DNA of 64,000 bases from Cinnamomum chago (taxonomy: Eukaryota; Streptophyta; Magnoliopsida; Laurales; Lauraceae): NCBI GenBank assembly GCA_038049695.1, contig CP142452.1, positions 33,406,501 to 33,470,500 of the forward strand, given 5' to 3'. Position 1 is the stretch's first letter. Every line of letters begins with the position of its first letter. Positions 36,935 through 47,267 of the stretch are shown piece by piece. The notes beneath the pieces were generated by a model. The model had not been told where the DNA came from and searched no databases. It saw only the letters and a program-made list of their open reading frames with translations. A program made the translations under genes and the position numbers.

Positions 36935-37330
36935 GGAAGCGACGTTCAGTCGATACTTGCAAAACCCAAAATCGGAAGGATGCGAACCCCATTCGATACT
37001 TCCAAAACCCCAAAATTTCAAAAATCGTGGACACGCAACGTTCCAATTGATATCCACAACCCAAATTTTAAAACAAACAAAAAACAAAACAAAGGTTCGA
37101 AAAAACCTCAAACTTCAAAAATCATGGGGAAGCGACATTCCATCGATACCCACAAAACAAAATTTTTGAAGACAAAAGCAGGGAAGCGACGCTTAGTCGA
37201 TACTTGCACCCAAATCCGCGAGGAGGCGACATTCCATCGATACTCGCAACCGAATGAGCAAGGAGGCGACATTCCATCGATACTTGCAATACCATTCAGC
37301 AGGGATGCGACTTTTAGTCGATACTTGCAT
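36935..37330 (+). repeat. Element B array: about 60-70 bp units with GCGAC...CGATACTTGC
   Basis: About seven or eight imperfect copies contain AGGGAAGCGAC, TTC(A/C)(G/A)TCGATACTTGCA or close variants. They lie in the 3' part of the element, sense to B. The array is downstream of the antisense gene's stop and so would fall in or after that gene's 3' untranslated region. Confidence 0.8.
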
Positions 37331-37805
37331 TTTTGAAAACCAAAAACCTGGCTTTCACGCCAAAAACTCGGCTTTTATGCCAAAAATCAAAATTCGGCTT
37401 CCATGCCAACAAAACAAAACTCGGTTTTCAAAACAAAAAATCTGGCTTCCATACCAAAAAGAAATTTCGGCTTTCATGCCAAAAACAAAATCTGGTTCTT
37501 ACACAAAAAAAAATCTGCTTTCATGCCACAAACTAAAAAATCGGCTTTCATGCCACCTCAAAATTCGGCTTTCATGCCATCTCAAGAAAAATTGGCTCTC
37601 ATGCCATCCCAAAATTTGGCTTTCACGCCACCAAAATCAGCTTTTATGCCACCTCAAAATTTCGGCTTCCACGCCATCCAAAATTTTGGCTCTCATGCCA
37701 TAAACCCAAATTTCGGCTTTCATGCCATCTCGAAATTCGGCTTTCAAACCACACAAAAAAAACCCTGGCTTTTGCTGCAAAATCTGGCTTTCATGCCAAA
37801 ACAAC
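37325..37805 (+). repeat. Element B array: about 20-30 bp units with GGCTTTCATGCCA
   Basis: Some seventeen or more short units contain the semi-palindromic GGCTTTCATGCC, spaced by A-rich text. Several frames stay open across the array because the unit lacks stops, which produces spurious Ala-Phe-Met-Pro peptides. A related word, CGCCTTTCACGGCA, recurs at 46393-46475 in the 3' LTR. Confidence 0.85.
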
Positions 37806-38085
37806 CCTTTTGACAAAAGATTTTCACAAAATGATAACCTTTTGATCAAAATTTTCAAACAAACATTTTCATCCAACCTTTGCTTATTTTCATCAAAAAG
37901 AATTTAAGTAAAAGGTACACAGAATACCAAAAATGTTTTACATAGAGGTACCAAAAAAAAAAAAAAAAAAAAAGAAGAAAAGAGTTTGTTATAAAGAGCT
38001 CAGTCTAGCATGGTCTTCAACCAAAGATCCAGCTCCTCAAGCAGACTCTTGGCCTTAGCCTCTAAAGCTTCCAGGCCGCGCTTCT

Positions 38086-41000
38086 TCAAGATCTTGCCAT
38101 AAAATACGGCAGAACGCCGCGACCCTCTTCCCAGAGAATTTGCCACTGCTCATACTCCTGAGTCTTTCTCTGAAGGCTGCTACCGGCTTCTTCAACTTGG
38201 CGAATCAGAGTTCCCTCTTTAGCACGGGCTTCTACAATGGCAGTCCATTTGGCAGCACTTTGTTCTTGCAATTGCTCAAGGCGCTGCCTAGCTTCTGTGA
38301 CCTCCCTATCAAGACGGCGCAGGTCCTGTGTTAGCTCGATGATAGCCAACTCGGTAACGTTCCTCTCCCGAACGAATTGCTTCCGAGCCCGTGAGATCTC
38401 ATCCATTTCAGATTTGATCTTACCGGATGGCTGCAAAAACATCTCATTGAAGAAGTCACTGCTTGGGAAATTCTTGGTCTCAGTCCATTTGTTGCCTAAA
38501 GCAATGACTTCATCAACAAAGGCCTTGGCACTTGCAATGTCCAGACCGACCTCTGCACTGTCAGCAAGGATGTCCTGTACATGCTTGACCATGCCAAAAC
38601 CAGCTTCCAAATGGCCAGAAGAGAGAGTTTCAACCCATGAGCTCAGCACACTCTTCAACACCTTCTTTGCATATTGAAGGGATGGTCCGGATGGAGATTC
38701 ACCACGCTCTGTTGGCTGACTGCCCATGTCAGGCCGTGGTGGAGAAGAAATCAAAAGGCTCTTTCCAATCGGAGCCACTGAAGAAGCAATATCACCACAA
38801 AGTCCCGCCTCTGCCGTGACAGGACTGGTAGAAGAAGCCCCTACTTCTGGATCGGCTGCTGGCATCTCCTGCTCTGGCCCTGAGGAAGACGAAGGAACTT
38901 CTCCTGTTGCTTCACAACCTGCTGGCAAAAACACAAGAAAAGGTATGAATATGATATTGTCAAAAAAAAAATCAATGTCAAGATTATCACTATGAAATAC
39001 CTTCTTCCATGATGGGTGGAGTACTTTCTGTCTCCATTTGCTCATCTGAGGCATCGTCAAAAGCCATATCCATAGATGGCTCGAAGTCGGAACCCTCTGG
39101 CAAGTCAACTGACAAGAAAACAAAAAATATATATGTGTCAGCAAATTCAAAAAAAAAAAAAATCATCCTCATACCAGGTGGAGATTCTGGGTCCTCCCCA
39201 GAGTCCCTCAATTCTTCTTCAGATGCCGCAACTGGATCCATCACCGCCTCATTGACAGGAACCCCGGGCATCACCAAGTTTCCATCTTCTGCAAAAGAAA
39301 GAAAACAGCAGATCAAAAAACAAAAAAAAATCCCTCATAAAAGGAAAGAAGCGGAAATAGAAAAGAAGGAGAATCATACCAACATCGGCAGTCTCTTCTT
39401 CACGACTCCTCTTCTCTGGAGGCTCATCAGCATCTCCTGATACCTCCTCAGTAATGGTAGGAGGGACTTCCAGATCAGGAGAGTCTTCGTGGCGTCTCTC
39501 AGTGCGACGTTGTCCTCTCATCCTCTTTTTTCTACGAGCCGGTCTACTTGAAGTACCTGCCTCACTGTCAAAGTCAGGACTTCCACTTGGCTCCTCACTG
39601 GACGGCCCGCTCCTACCAGTGGACCCCATGGAAGCCTTCATTCGCTCTGCTTGCATCCAAGTGTCGATCTCGGCTTCCTCCTCCTCGAGTTGTCTCAAGA
39701 CCTCAGCAGGTATCTCTTGTGCGGCTCCAGATCTGATGACGTCCTGTTCCTCGAGAAAGCCTATCCTATGCTTCTCTCCAGAAAGTAAGAACAAAACCTC
39801 CTCTCGACGGACGCCATCTGATCTACCAAGACCCTTCCCAGGAGATTGCTTAATATTCAGCTCCTTCTTGGAAAGCCCTCGGTACACAGCAAAGCTCTCC
39901 ACGAACCACTTCGTGAAGCCAGCAGTCCGAAAAGTGGGCAACTCAGGATAGGAAATCATAGCAGTGGTGTCTTCTGCACTATAGAAGGCCCATGCATTTC
40001 TTCCGTCCTGCAAACCTCCAAAGCGCTTCACCATTCTCGAAGGCGCTCCAACAACGCCTTGAGAGAAGCCTAACTGCAAAGCAAAACGCGAAGGGACATA
40101 CGGCTGGATGTCAACAAAAAGATGTCTGCGGTACACCGTCGTGCCAACACGTATGTTTAAAAGCCACCTCTTCTCTGCGGTGGTCAAAGAATAGTGTCTT
40201 CCCGATCCTGCCCTGGTGGAATCACGGGAGACACCAAAATCAAAAGCCTTCTTCCGCAAATCTGGAGAAAGCTTTACTGAAGACTGCCCCATCTCGACGT
40301 CCCTAAACCATCGGATTCTCAAACGGGCAGACAAAAGAGATTCAGAGACGGCTTTTCCTCTAGCCAACCGAATCATAAAAGGGTCATCATCCTGAGCAGC
40401 GCCCAAACGGTGGAAGCCAGGACAGTGGTACACATACCACGAATAAAAAATATGGGCTGAAAATACCCTATTCATAGGAAGCCCAAGCCAAACCAGAAAA
40501 GCAGCAGCCTGCAGTTCGGTGCACAAATAGGAGTAAAGAGCAGGCACCAAAGCCAACTGCTCTCCGAACGCCATCTGACAAGCCGGAAATATACAATGCG
40601 GCCTGATGTGTGTTCCGTCTCCTCCAGCAAAAACAGCTTCACCCAGCCAATAAGTGAGGTACGCAGCAACGTCTCTCCGCAGCGCAATGTCGGAGCAAAC
40701 GGCGTCTGTACTTGCGAGAAAGTTCTTCAAATTCTCTCGCATGGCGGAAATCTTCTTCCCCGGATTCTTAGCCTTGGCTTCTTGGGTCATACTCTCAGAA
40801 GGTTCTTCGCCGCCAAAAAAGTTTGGAGACAAAGAGCTGAAACTCCTCCAACTGCTACACCGGACTTTCGAGCCCTCCTTCTCCTTCAAAAAATCATAGA
40901 AGGCGACGAGCTGAAAGTACAAGAGCCTAAACTCCTCAGACCGCTCCTCAAGGACGCTGTCGAATGGCATAAACTCCTCATAGAGATTGCCAAGGATGGG

Positions 41001-42829
41001 CAACCTGGTAATGGCACTCAACTCCTTCAAAGTAAAACCAATCTCACCATTCGTGACAACGAAAGTGTTGGTTTGTGGAAGGAAAGACTCCAGCATGGCC
41101 ATAAAAGCCTCATCGGAGAAAACTACGGTTTGACGAAAAGCACGAACCGCATCGAAAATCTCGGCCTCCTTCAGAATGGCACCGCCAATCTGCAGGATAT
41201 GATCAGTCCACGACTCCCAGCCTGAGTCTGCACTGAAGCGGCCACGAAGCCGAAATGGCTTTACCCGATTGCTGCCATCGCCCCTGAAAATGCCAAGGCC
41301 CACCAGTCTCAAATCGACCGATGGATGATCAGATCCTTGGTAGCCGCTGGCCGGCATCAACATGTCCAGACGGACAGGCGACTTCTTTGCATAACCAGAA
41401 GGACCACCAACAAAAACCCCGGTCTTGACCACATTGGTCCTCTTCACCCAGCTTGGAGGATCTTCTCTCTTAGAGCATGTGGGAGAAAGACTCATGATCG
41501 AAATAGTACGATCAAAAGTCGATCGGGTAGAAATGGTTCTCTCCTCACCATCAGCTGTGTAAGAGAATTGAAAGCATCTCCTTTGGTATGACGAGTCATC
41601 AGGGGCTGCATCACCAAAGAAAAAGGTAGGCTTGGGCACAACGCTCTGATCGTCCATGACCCAAGGACGATTGCTTGCCATAATCTTGTAGAACTCCTCA
41701 TCCTTGAGAGCGATCAGTCGCTGTCTCATCTCATCTCGGTTGAGCGAGTCACACTCTTCCAAATTTCTCTCCACATATTGGACCTTCTCCCAGGCCTGCT
41801 GTACGGCCGCATTGAAAGATCTGGCAGATCGACGAGGTGCATCAGTAACGGGCTCCTTACCCTTGTTCGTTCTGAAGGAACTACCTGCAATGGAAGAAAA
41901 AGAAAGAAAATCAATCACCAAAATGACAGAATTTTGCTAAAAAAAAATATCCTAGCGAAATTTTGACAAGGCTCCGGGGCAATTCCGAAGAAAAGGGAAA
42001 CACCCCGAAAAAAAGATTGGAAGCCTGAAGATGAGCTCAACATCACCACGAGCTCATAATCAACGAAGGATCCTCAAAGAAAGCTTGAACTCAAACATTG
42101 TTGCAAGATCAAGTTAGTCTTCTCAAATCTCCGCAAGATCGGAAAAGAGCTCAACATTGCTGCGAGCTTCAAATTCCAGAACTTGCAAAGCTCCTCAAAA
42201 TCCCGCAAGACTAGGAAAGAGCTCAACATTGCTTCGAGCTTCAAATCCCAAGACTTGCAAAAGATTTTCAGGTGTGCATCATCATGCTCCCAATCAATTT
42301 ACCAAATCTCATGCATAAAAGAAAAAAAAGTCATCATGCATTAGACGCTAGGAAAACTTTGACAAAAAGTTTGACCAATTCCAACCCAACTTGGTCAAAA
42401 TCAATCAAACTTTGTTTAAGTCAAAATTCATGTTGGCTTAACCTAGAGACTCTAACTTTTTATCTTGATGCATAAAAAAAAAAGTATGTAGACGAACATT
42501 TTGGATTGCATAAACCTCATTATCATGGTGAGCAAAAAAAGTAGAGAGAGAGAAAACCTCATTCAAAAAAAAAAAAAAAATTTCTGAGCTGGCCCACAAG
42601 CCACGTGGCTGTACGGTCTAGGCCGTACAGCAGCAAAAAAAAAAAAGAAAAAAAAAGGAAAAGAAAAAAGAGAAAAAAAAAAGGAGAAAAAAAAAACGTG
42701 TGAAAAAAAAGAAGGAAAACACGTGAAAAAAAGAAGAAAAGAAGAAAAAAAAAAGAAGGAGAAAAGAAACTTTTTTCTACTTTTACATGCAATCTCTTGT
42801 TGAGAAAAAAAAAACTCACTTGAAGCCAT
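38086..42829 (-). CDS. Antisense spliced gene in element B: plant-mobile-domain-like protein
   Basis: It lies opposite to gag-pol. Predicted coding exons are 42829-42820, 41884-39380, 39288-39175, 39108-39001 and 38921-38086. Introns start GTGAGT, GTATGA, GTATGA, GTATTT and end in pyrimidine-rich tracts with CAG. All junctions are phase 1 and the total is 3573 nt, 1191 codons including the stop. The start ATG (42827-42829) sits in CCATGG context, about 110 bp downstream of a TATA box. About residues 245-505 resemble the aminotransferase-like plant mobile domain (FLPQTNTFVVTNGEIGFTLKEL, shown in part: NGEIGFTLKELSAITRLP; RPHCIFPACQMAFGEQLAL). Then come a basic NLS-like RPARRKKRMRGQRR, acidic segments and a C-terminal coiled coil. 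After the stop, another frame continues with Leu/Lys-rich coding-like sequence to 38000, so the original C-terminus may have been longer. The function is unknown. Confidence 0.75.
41885..42819 (-). other. Predicted first intron of the antisense gene, with about 80-bp repeats
   Basis: This 935-bp intron runs from GTGAGTTTTT to TTCTTCCATTGCAG. At about 42030-42260 it contains three copies of a block with GAGCTCAACATTGCTGCGAGCTTCAAAT-like content (word GAGCTCAACATTGC) and ACTTGCAA. Its 5' end is extremely pyrimidine-rich on the transcribed strand (about 42560-42780). Confidence 0.6.
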
Positions 42830-42940
42830 GGAGAAGAAAAAGAAGAACTTGAAGGTCTTTGAAGAAGAGAAGATCTTGGAGCACTCTTGAAGGTTTTTGC
42901 AAAAAGAAAAGCAATAGGAGCAAGAGATCCCACCCCTTTG

Positions 42941-42948
42941 CTTTTATA
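42941..42948 (-). promoter_or_regulatory. TATA box of the antisense gene
   Basis: The minus-strand TTCTATAAAAGCAAAG contains a consensus TATAAAAG 112 bp upstream of the ATG. This leaves room for a start site about 30 bp downstream and a roughly 80-nt CT-rich 5' untranslated region. It lies about 1.0 kb inside the 3' LTR and points away from it. Confidence 0.65.
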
Positions 42949-43019
42949 GAAGAAAGCAAACCAAAAGAGGAAAGAGGAGAAAAGTAAGGAGGTAAGTGCT
43001 AAAAATTAGCAACCTTCCC

Positions 43020-43200
43020 AAAAGAAAAGGAAACTTGGGATATTCTCTCCCAAAACAAAGATTCTTTGAGAAATTCTCTCCCAAAGAAAGATATTTTGAG
43101 AGAATCTCTCTCAAAATCAAGAAAACTTGAGAAAATCTCTCAAAGTAAAGATATTTTTAGATATTCTCCACCCAAAGGAGATATCTTTAGATATTCTTTA
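43020..43200. repeat. Short repeats upstream of the antisense promoter
   Basis: Some four or five units of about 35-40 bp contain AGATATTTTGAGA and AATTCTCTCCCAAA words. They begin about 75 bp upstream of the antisense TATA box, a position fit for promoter-proximal elements (inference). Confidence 0.65.
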
Positions 43201-43529
43201 TGAAAATGACACCATATGAGATCTAAGCCATCCATCAAAGCTTAAGGTCCCATGGGTTAGCCCATATGAGCCAGGTTTGACCACCTAGGCACTAAAAGTG
43301 GCTTTTAGTCAAAATATTCTCTTACCAAGAGCATACAAAAATGGTTCCATGCCTCCTTTGAGTTGATTGGACCATACCATACAAAAATCCAAGCTTCATG
43401 AGTTTCCAAAAATCCAAACCATCCCACCTCATGAACCAAATTAAGCCAAAATCTTGAAATTGACATTCCACAAAAGCCCAAACCACTCCAATGGACCCAA
43501 AATTGTCCCAAAGAGTGAACCAAAAATCA

Positions 43530-43720
43530 AACCATGGTCCCCTAACTCGCCACATACAGCTTGTTAGGTCACAAGACCAAAACCAAAAATCAAAACCCGA
43601 CCCCCTAACTTGCCACATACAGCCTGTTAGGTCACAAGGTCAAAACCAAAACCAAAAACCTGACCCCCTAACCTGCCACATACAGCTTGTTAGGTCACAA
43701 GGTCAAAATCAAAACCAAAA
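43530..43720. repeat. 63-bp tandem repeat, three copies
   Basis: Each copy reads CCCCTAACTTGCCACATACAG, shown here only in part (GCCACATACAGC), then TTGTTAGGTCACAAGG and a run of ACCAAAA. It lies between the antisense promoter and the 3' polypurine tract. Confidence 0.85.
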
Positions 43721-43936
43721 AACCAAAAAACCAAAACCAAATCCAAATCCAAGTGTCATTCTCAAAATCTTGCCTTGAGACGGTACATGACTCCTCTCAC
43801 TATCATGAAATCCCTTGGAAGCTCAAAAGGCTACTCTATAAAAAAAATGCTCAAAGACTCTTGGTCAAGTCAGAAGCTCTTCTTCAAGATTCTCTTCGAG
43901 GCACATCGACTGCAAAAGCTATATCGTCGCTGTACC

Positions 43937-43949
43937 TCGAGGGGGCATT
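43937..43949 (+). other. Polypurine tract of element B
   Basis: CGAGGGGGCATT directly precedes the 3' LTR start TGTTGACACC. It confirms the plus orientation. Confidence 0.85.
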
Positions 43950-46733
43950 TGTTGACACCAAAAATGTCACTTTGCCTCTTCACACCAAAAGCTACATGGA
44001 GCCGCATCCTACCAAAAATAGGCAGGCGCCACTTCAAGCATCAGATCTTGTCAGAATCAAACAAAAACTGCAAGGTCATTCAAAACAACCAAAAGCGAGG
44101 TACACATGAAGTTTTGGGCCATTCCGACATCATTTGGCCTAGCTTCACTTCTCCAATAGCTAAGCAGCAGCTCCCGGCGGCGACAGTGTCGAAGACCCCA
44201 AATCTTCGATCAGAGCCTACGGATGGTCTCAAAATACCTCCGAAAGGCTACATGTCAAGTTTCAAGTCAAACCGACACCGTTTGACCCTCCATCAACTCT
44301 CGAGCAGCAAAATCAAGCCCTTAGGTAGCGAGAACTACCGAGGTTGTCACTCATCAAACAGAGCACATGGGTGGCTTCTACATACTCTCAAAGGGCCACA
44401 CGTCAGGTTTCAGGTCATTCCGATGACGTTTGACCCAGTTTCGATGCTCGGAAACAAAATCAAGCCTACCGGCAGCAGAGCACCCCGGGACTATGGCACC
44501 CAATTTGGAGCTTGTGGATCATCTCAAAATGACTCCAGTAGGCTCCCCATCAAATTTCAGGTCAATCGGACATCGTTTGACCAGAAGTCAAAGCTCGGCA
44601 TTTCCCTCGCGGTGAAATAAAGGCAAGCATTTGCATGACCCCAAACAGCTTCAAAACTCAAACGAAAGCCTATGGTTGGTCTTATCTACTGATGAGGGAG
44701 TCACACGTCGAATTTCAGGTCAATCAGACATCGTTTGACCAAAAGTCAAAGCTCTGCATTTCCCTCGCGGTGAAATCAAGTCAAGCGTTTGTGGGACCCC
44801 AAGCGGCTTCAAAACCTGAACAAAAGCCTATGGTTGGTCTTGTCTACTGCTCAAGAAGCTACACGTCGAATTTCAGGTCATTCCGACATCGTTTGACCTA
44901 GTTTCGACGCTTGACAAAAAATCGGCAGTTCTCCACAGCAAAGTCTTCGGCTTTTCAGAAAATGGGAAACTTTGCGATCCGATTTGCACGGCTTCTTGTC
45001 AGGTTTTCTTGAGGGAAATCCAGCCAATAAATGAGAGGAAATTCCAAGAAAAATGCAGGAGAAAACAGAAGCGAAAAACGACGAAAAACGGCGAAGAAAA
45101 GGCGACCGGAAGACGGCCGACCATGGGGCACAAACCCCATGGTCGCCGGCGACCATGGCCCATAGTCGCCGGCCCCATGGTCGCCGCCGACCATGGTGCA
45201 TGGTCACCGGCGACCATGGCCCGGACCTCGCCCAAAAACCCCGTTTTTCGGGTATCTTTCGCGTTCCGAGTTGATTGGCCTCTGTGATTTTTCCAAATTC
45301 TGATTTTTTGAGCATGAAATCCGTCGATCTTCGTCAACATCATGGATCCGCCTCCGGAATCATGGAATCATCATCCGACACCTCAAAATTGTCAACCGAC
45401 CGATCAAGAAAATGCACTTTCTGCCCGACCAATCAAGAAATCGACTGGACAGATGTCGCCGGCTTGTTGATATTAATCAAAGTCTGAAATTGCATGATCA
45501 TCCGATGTCGATCAATATGAAGATCCATCGATGATCATCGCCAAAAGAATTCCAAAGGACGCGGCGCGGCCCGTGACTCTTCAAGCGACCGGGAGACCAT
45601 TTAATGCTGTTAATTGACTTGTTTATGGCAACTTATTACAGTCATTAACTCATTATCTTGGACGGCCCAATCAAAAGCAAGCAAATGAGAGTTACAAATC
45701 CAAGTATTCATGGCATTAAAACCATGAAACTCTCCTCATTATGGAGATTAAAGGCAACTAAATGCCCATTATCCTCCACCGGCCAATCAGAAGCCAAGGA
45801 AAAGGAGTTACAAAACAAGTAAATTAAAACTTGTAACTCCTTCCATTATGAGCATTAATACAAATAAATGCTCATAAACTCTCCTAAACGACTACCAAAT
45901 GCCTATAAATAGGAGGCCATTCCAAGGGAAACAGATCCAGAAAAATCGCCAGAAAATCATTCAAAAATCATCGGAGAAATCTCTGCAACCATGCTCCTTC
46001 AAGAAAACTCTACTGCAACAAGCACTACAAGGTGATCAAAGCCCCTTGGGGGGGCCACCCCCCCCCCAAGGCCACCTCTCCTTCTATCCAACATGGCTAG
46101 ATGCGGCTTTTCAGCCCATCTACTCGGCTTTTTACCGGATATAGGACCTTACCTTGGTCCTTATCCTCTAAAAATCTGAGGTTGGAGCCAAGCCAAGAAA
46201 TCAAGCATCAAAGTTCTCATCTGAAGGACGATGGCGGAGTCCATACATGACTCGCGACCGTCGATCTGAACAGGTCCCCCACAATCGCATGAAAAGTTAG
46301 ATTCCTTTTCTTTCTTTTCTGTTGCATTGTATTTTTTTATAAAGAGACAAAAAAATCACATCTCTTGTCTTTCATTATTGATAAGATTTGTAAATCGCCT
46401 TTCACGGCAAAATCGCCTTTTACGGCACCAAAATCGCCTTTCACGGCAAACAAAGAAAACCGCCTCTCACGGCATTAAAAAAAAAACAAACCTTGTCTCT
46501 TTTCTTTAAAAATATGTGTGCAATGGAAAGATGGAAAAAAGTTGATTTCCTTTTCTACTTGTGAAGGTGAATCTCCGGATCACCATTCTAAATTCTAAGT
46601 AGAATAGAAAATCTGGCATACCCAAAAAAAAATGTTGATACCCGTTTCTCCCATTTCCTCCACCCTCCTTCCGGACCCCGACAGACCCGGGGTGGATGGC
46701 AGCGGAGGAGGAACGGAGGGGCGCGGTCCATCA
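43950..46733 (+). repeat. Element B 3' LTR (2784 bp, complete)
   Basis: It runs from TGTTGACACC to GTCCATCA, followed by the TSD TAGTG. It contains the five-unit U3 array (44240-44900), an expanded palindrome zone (45113-45232) with a perfect 22-bp palindrome at 45137-45158 (half-site CCATGGTCGCC), a TATA box at about 45903, and CGCC-TTTCACGGCA repeats at 46393-46475. It is the only complete copy of this LTR here. Confidence 0.92.
45903..45911 (+). promoter_or_regulatory. TATA box of the element B 3' LTR
   Basis: GCCTATAAATAGGAGG is a strong plant TATA context. It lies in the part of the LTR missing from the 5' copy, so it now points out of the element rather than into gag. Confidence 0.75.
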
Positions 46734-46738
46734 TAGTG

Positions 46739-46920
46739 AAGGTATTATAGTGATCACATTTAGTGGCAACTTATATGTTGTGGCTAAAGGTCATTTTGGA
46801 GGGGAAAGAGAATTAGTGGCGAGTTTTAATCTTTTGCCCCTAATGTGGTCCAGGAGTCTAGGAGTTTAGCAACAACCTTTTTTTCATAGCTAATTTCTTT
46901 TGTGTCTTTCTTTTAGCGAT
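46739..46920. repeat. Continuation of the third CACTA subterminal unit
   Basis: After the TSD, the words GATCACATTTAGTGGCAACT and GGTCATTTTGGAGGGG resume the unit interrupted at 20605. This proves that element B inserted into the CACTA element. Confidence 0.85.
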
Positions 46921-47074
46921 ACTTTTTTATGGGGCATCGTCAAATTTTACTTTGAATGGAGTGGGTCCCACTGCACGACTGATCACACACCATCAAAGAT
47001 GCCAACAAAGTCTTCTAGCATAATCAACGAGTCTTAAAATCAAATTGGGTTGAGATTTGAGCTAGAAAATATAC

Positions 47075-47267
47075 TGATGAGCGACAAGACAAAGAACCTC
47101 GGCACAATGAACAAGCATCCAGCCTTCAACTGAGTCTCCAACACCCGTTGACCATTGATTCCAACTACCTGAACTCGGCCGCTCCCACTAACAATGTAAG
47201 TCACCTGATAGGCTGAGTCAGAGGAGAACCCAGGATCCTCAAAACTCTTACCATACACTTAGTTTAT
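47075..47267 (-). pseudogene. Captured exon of a cupin (11S-globulin-like) gene inside the CACTA element
   Basis: The minus-strand translation contains PGFSSDSAYQVTYIVSGSG, then RVQVVGINGQRVLET and AGCLFIVPRFFV. This is the conserved second-cupin-domain sequence of plant 11S-globulin-like / RmlC-like cupin proteins. It is flanked by a splice-acceptor-like TTTACAG (AG at 47268-47269) and a donor-like GTATAT starting at 47074, so a genomic copy with introns was taken, not a cDNA. Neighbouring exons were not recognised. It cannot make the full protein. Capture of host fragments is well known for CACTA elements. Confidence 0.75.

Larger units (their letters stand above)
20606..46733 (+). mobile_element. 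Element B: giant Ty3/gypsy Tat-lineage retrotransposon with an antisense gene
   Basis: This plus-strand element spans 26.1 kb, about 22.1 kb without S1. The TSD TAGTG lies at 20601-20605 and 46734-46738. LTRs start TGTTGACACC. Order: truncated 5' LTR, repeat-rich leader, gag, protease, G-patch, RT, two RNase H domains, integrase, tandem repeats, a long antisense gene, more repeats, polypurine tract, 3' LTR. The second, archaeal-type RNase H and the antisense gene are marks of the Tat lineage. The end of the 5' LTR and the primer-binding site are missing. The sense genes carry several stops and frameshifts. Confidence 0.93.

Noticed and set aside
37254..37876. Overlapping open frames rich in Ala-Phe-Met-Pro or His in several frames and on both strands
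   Set aside because: Products of a stop-free tandem repeat (GGCTTTCATGCC units), not genes.
39009..40306. Plus-strand open frames overlapping the antisense gene
   Set aside because: Shadow frames of the minus-strand exon; they have no domains and conflict with the splice-consistent minus-strand gene.
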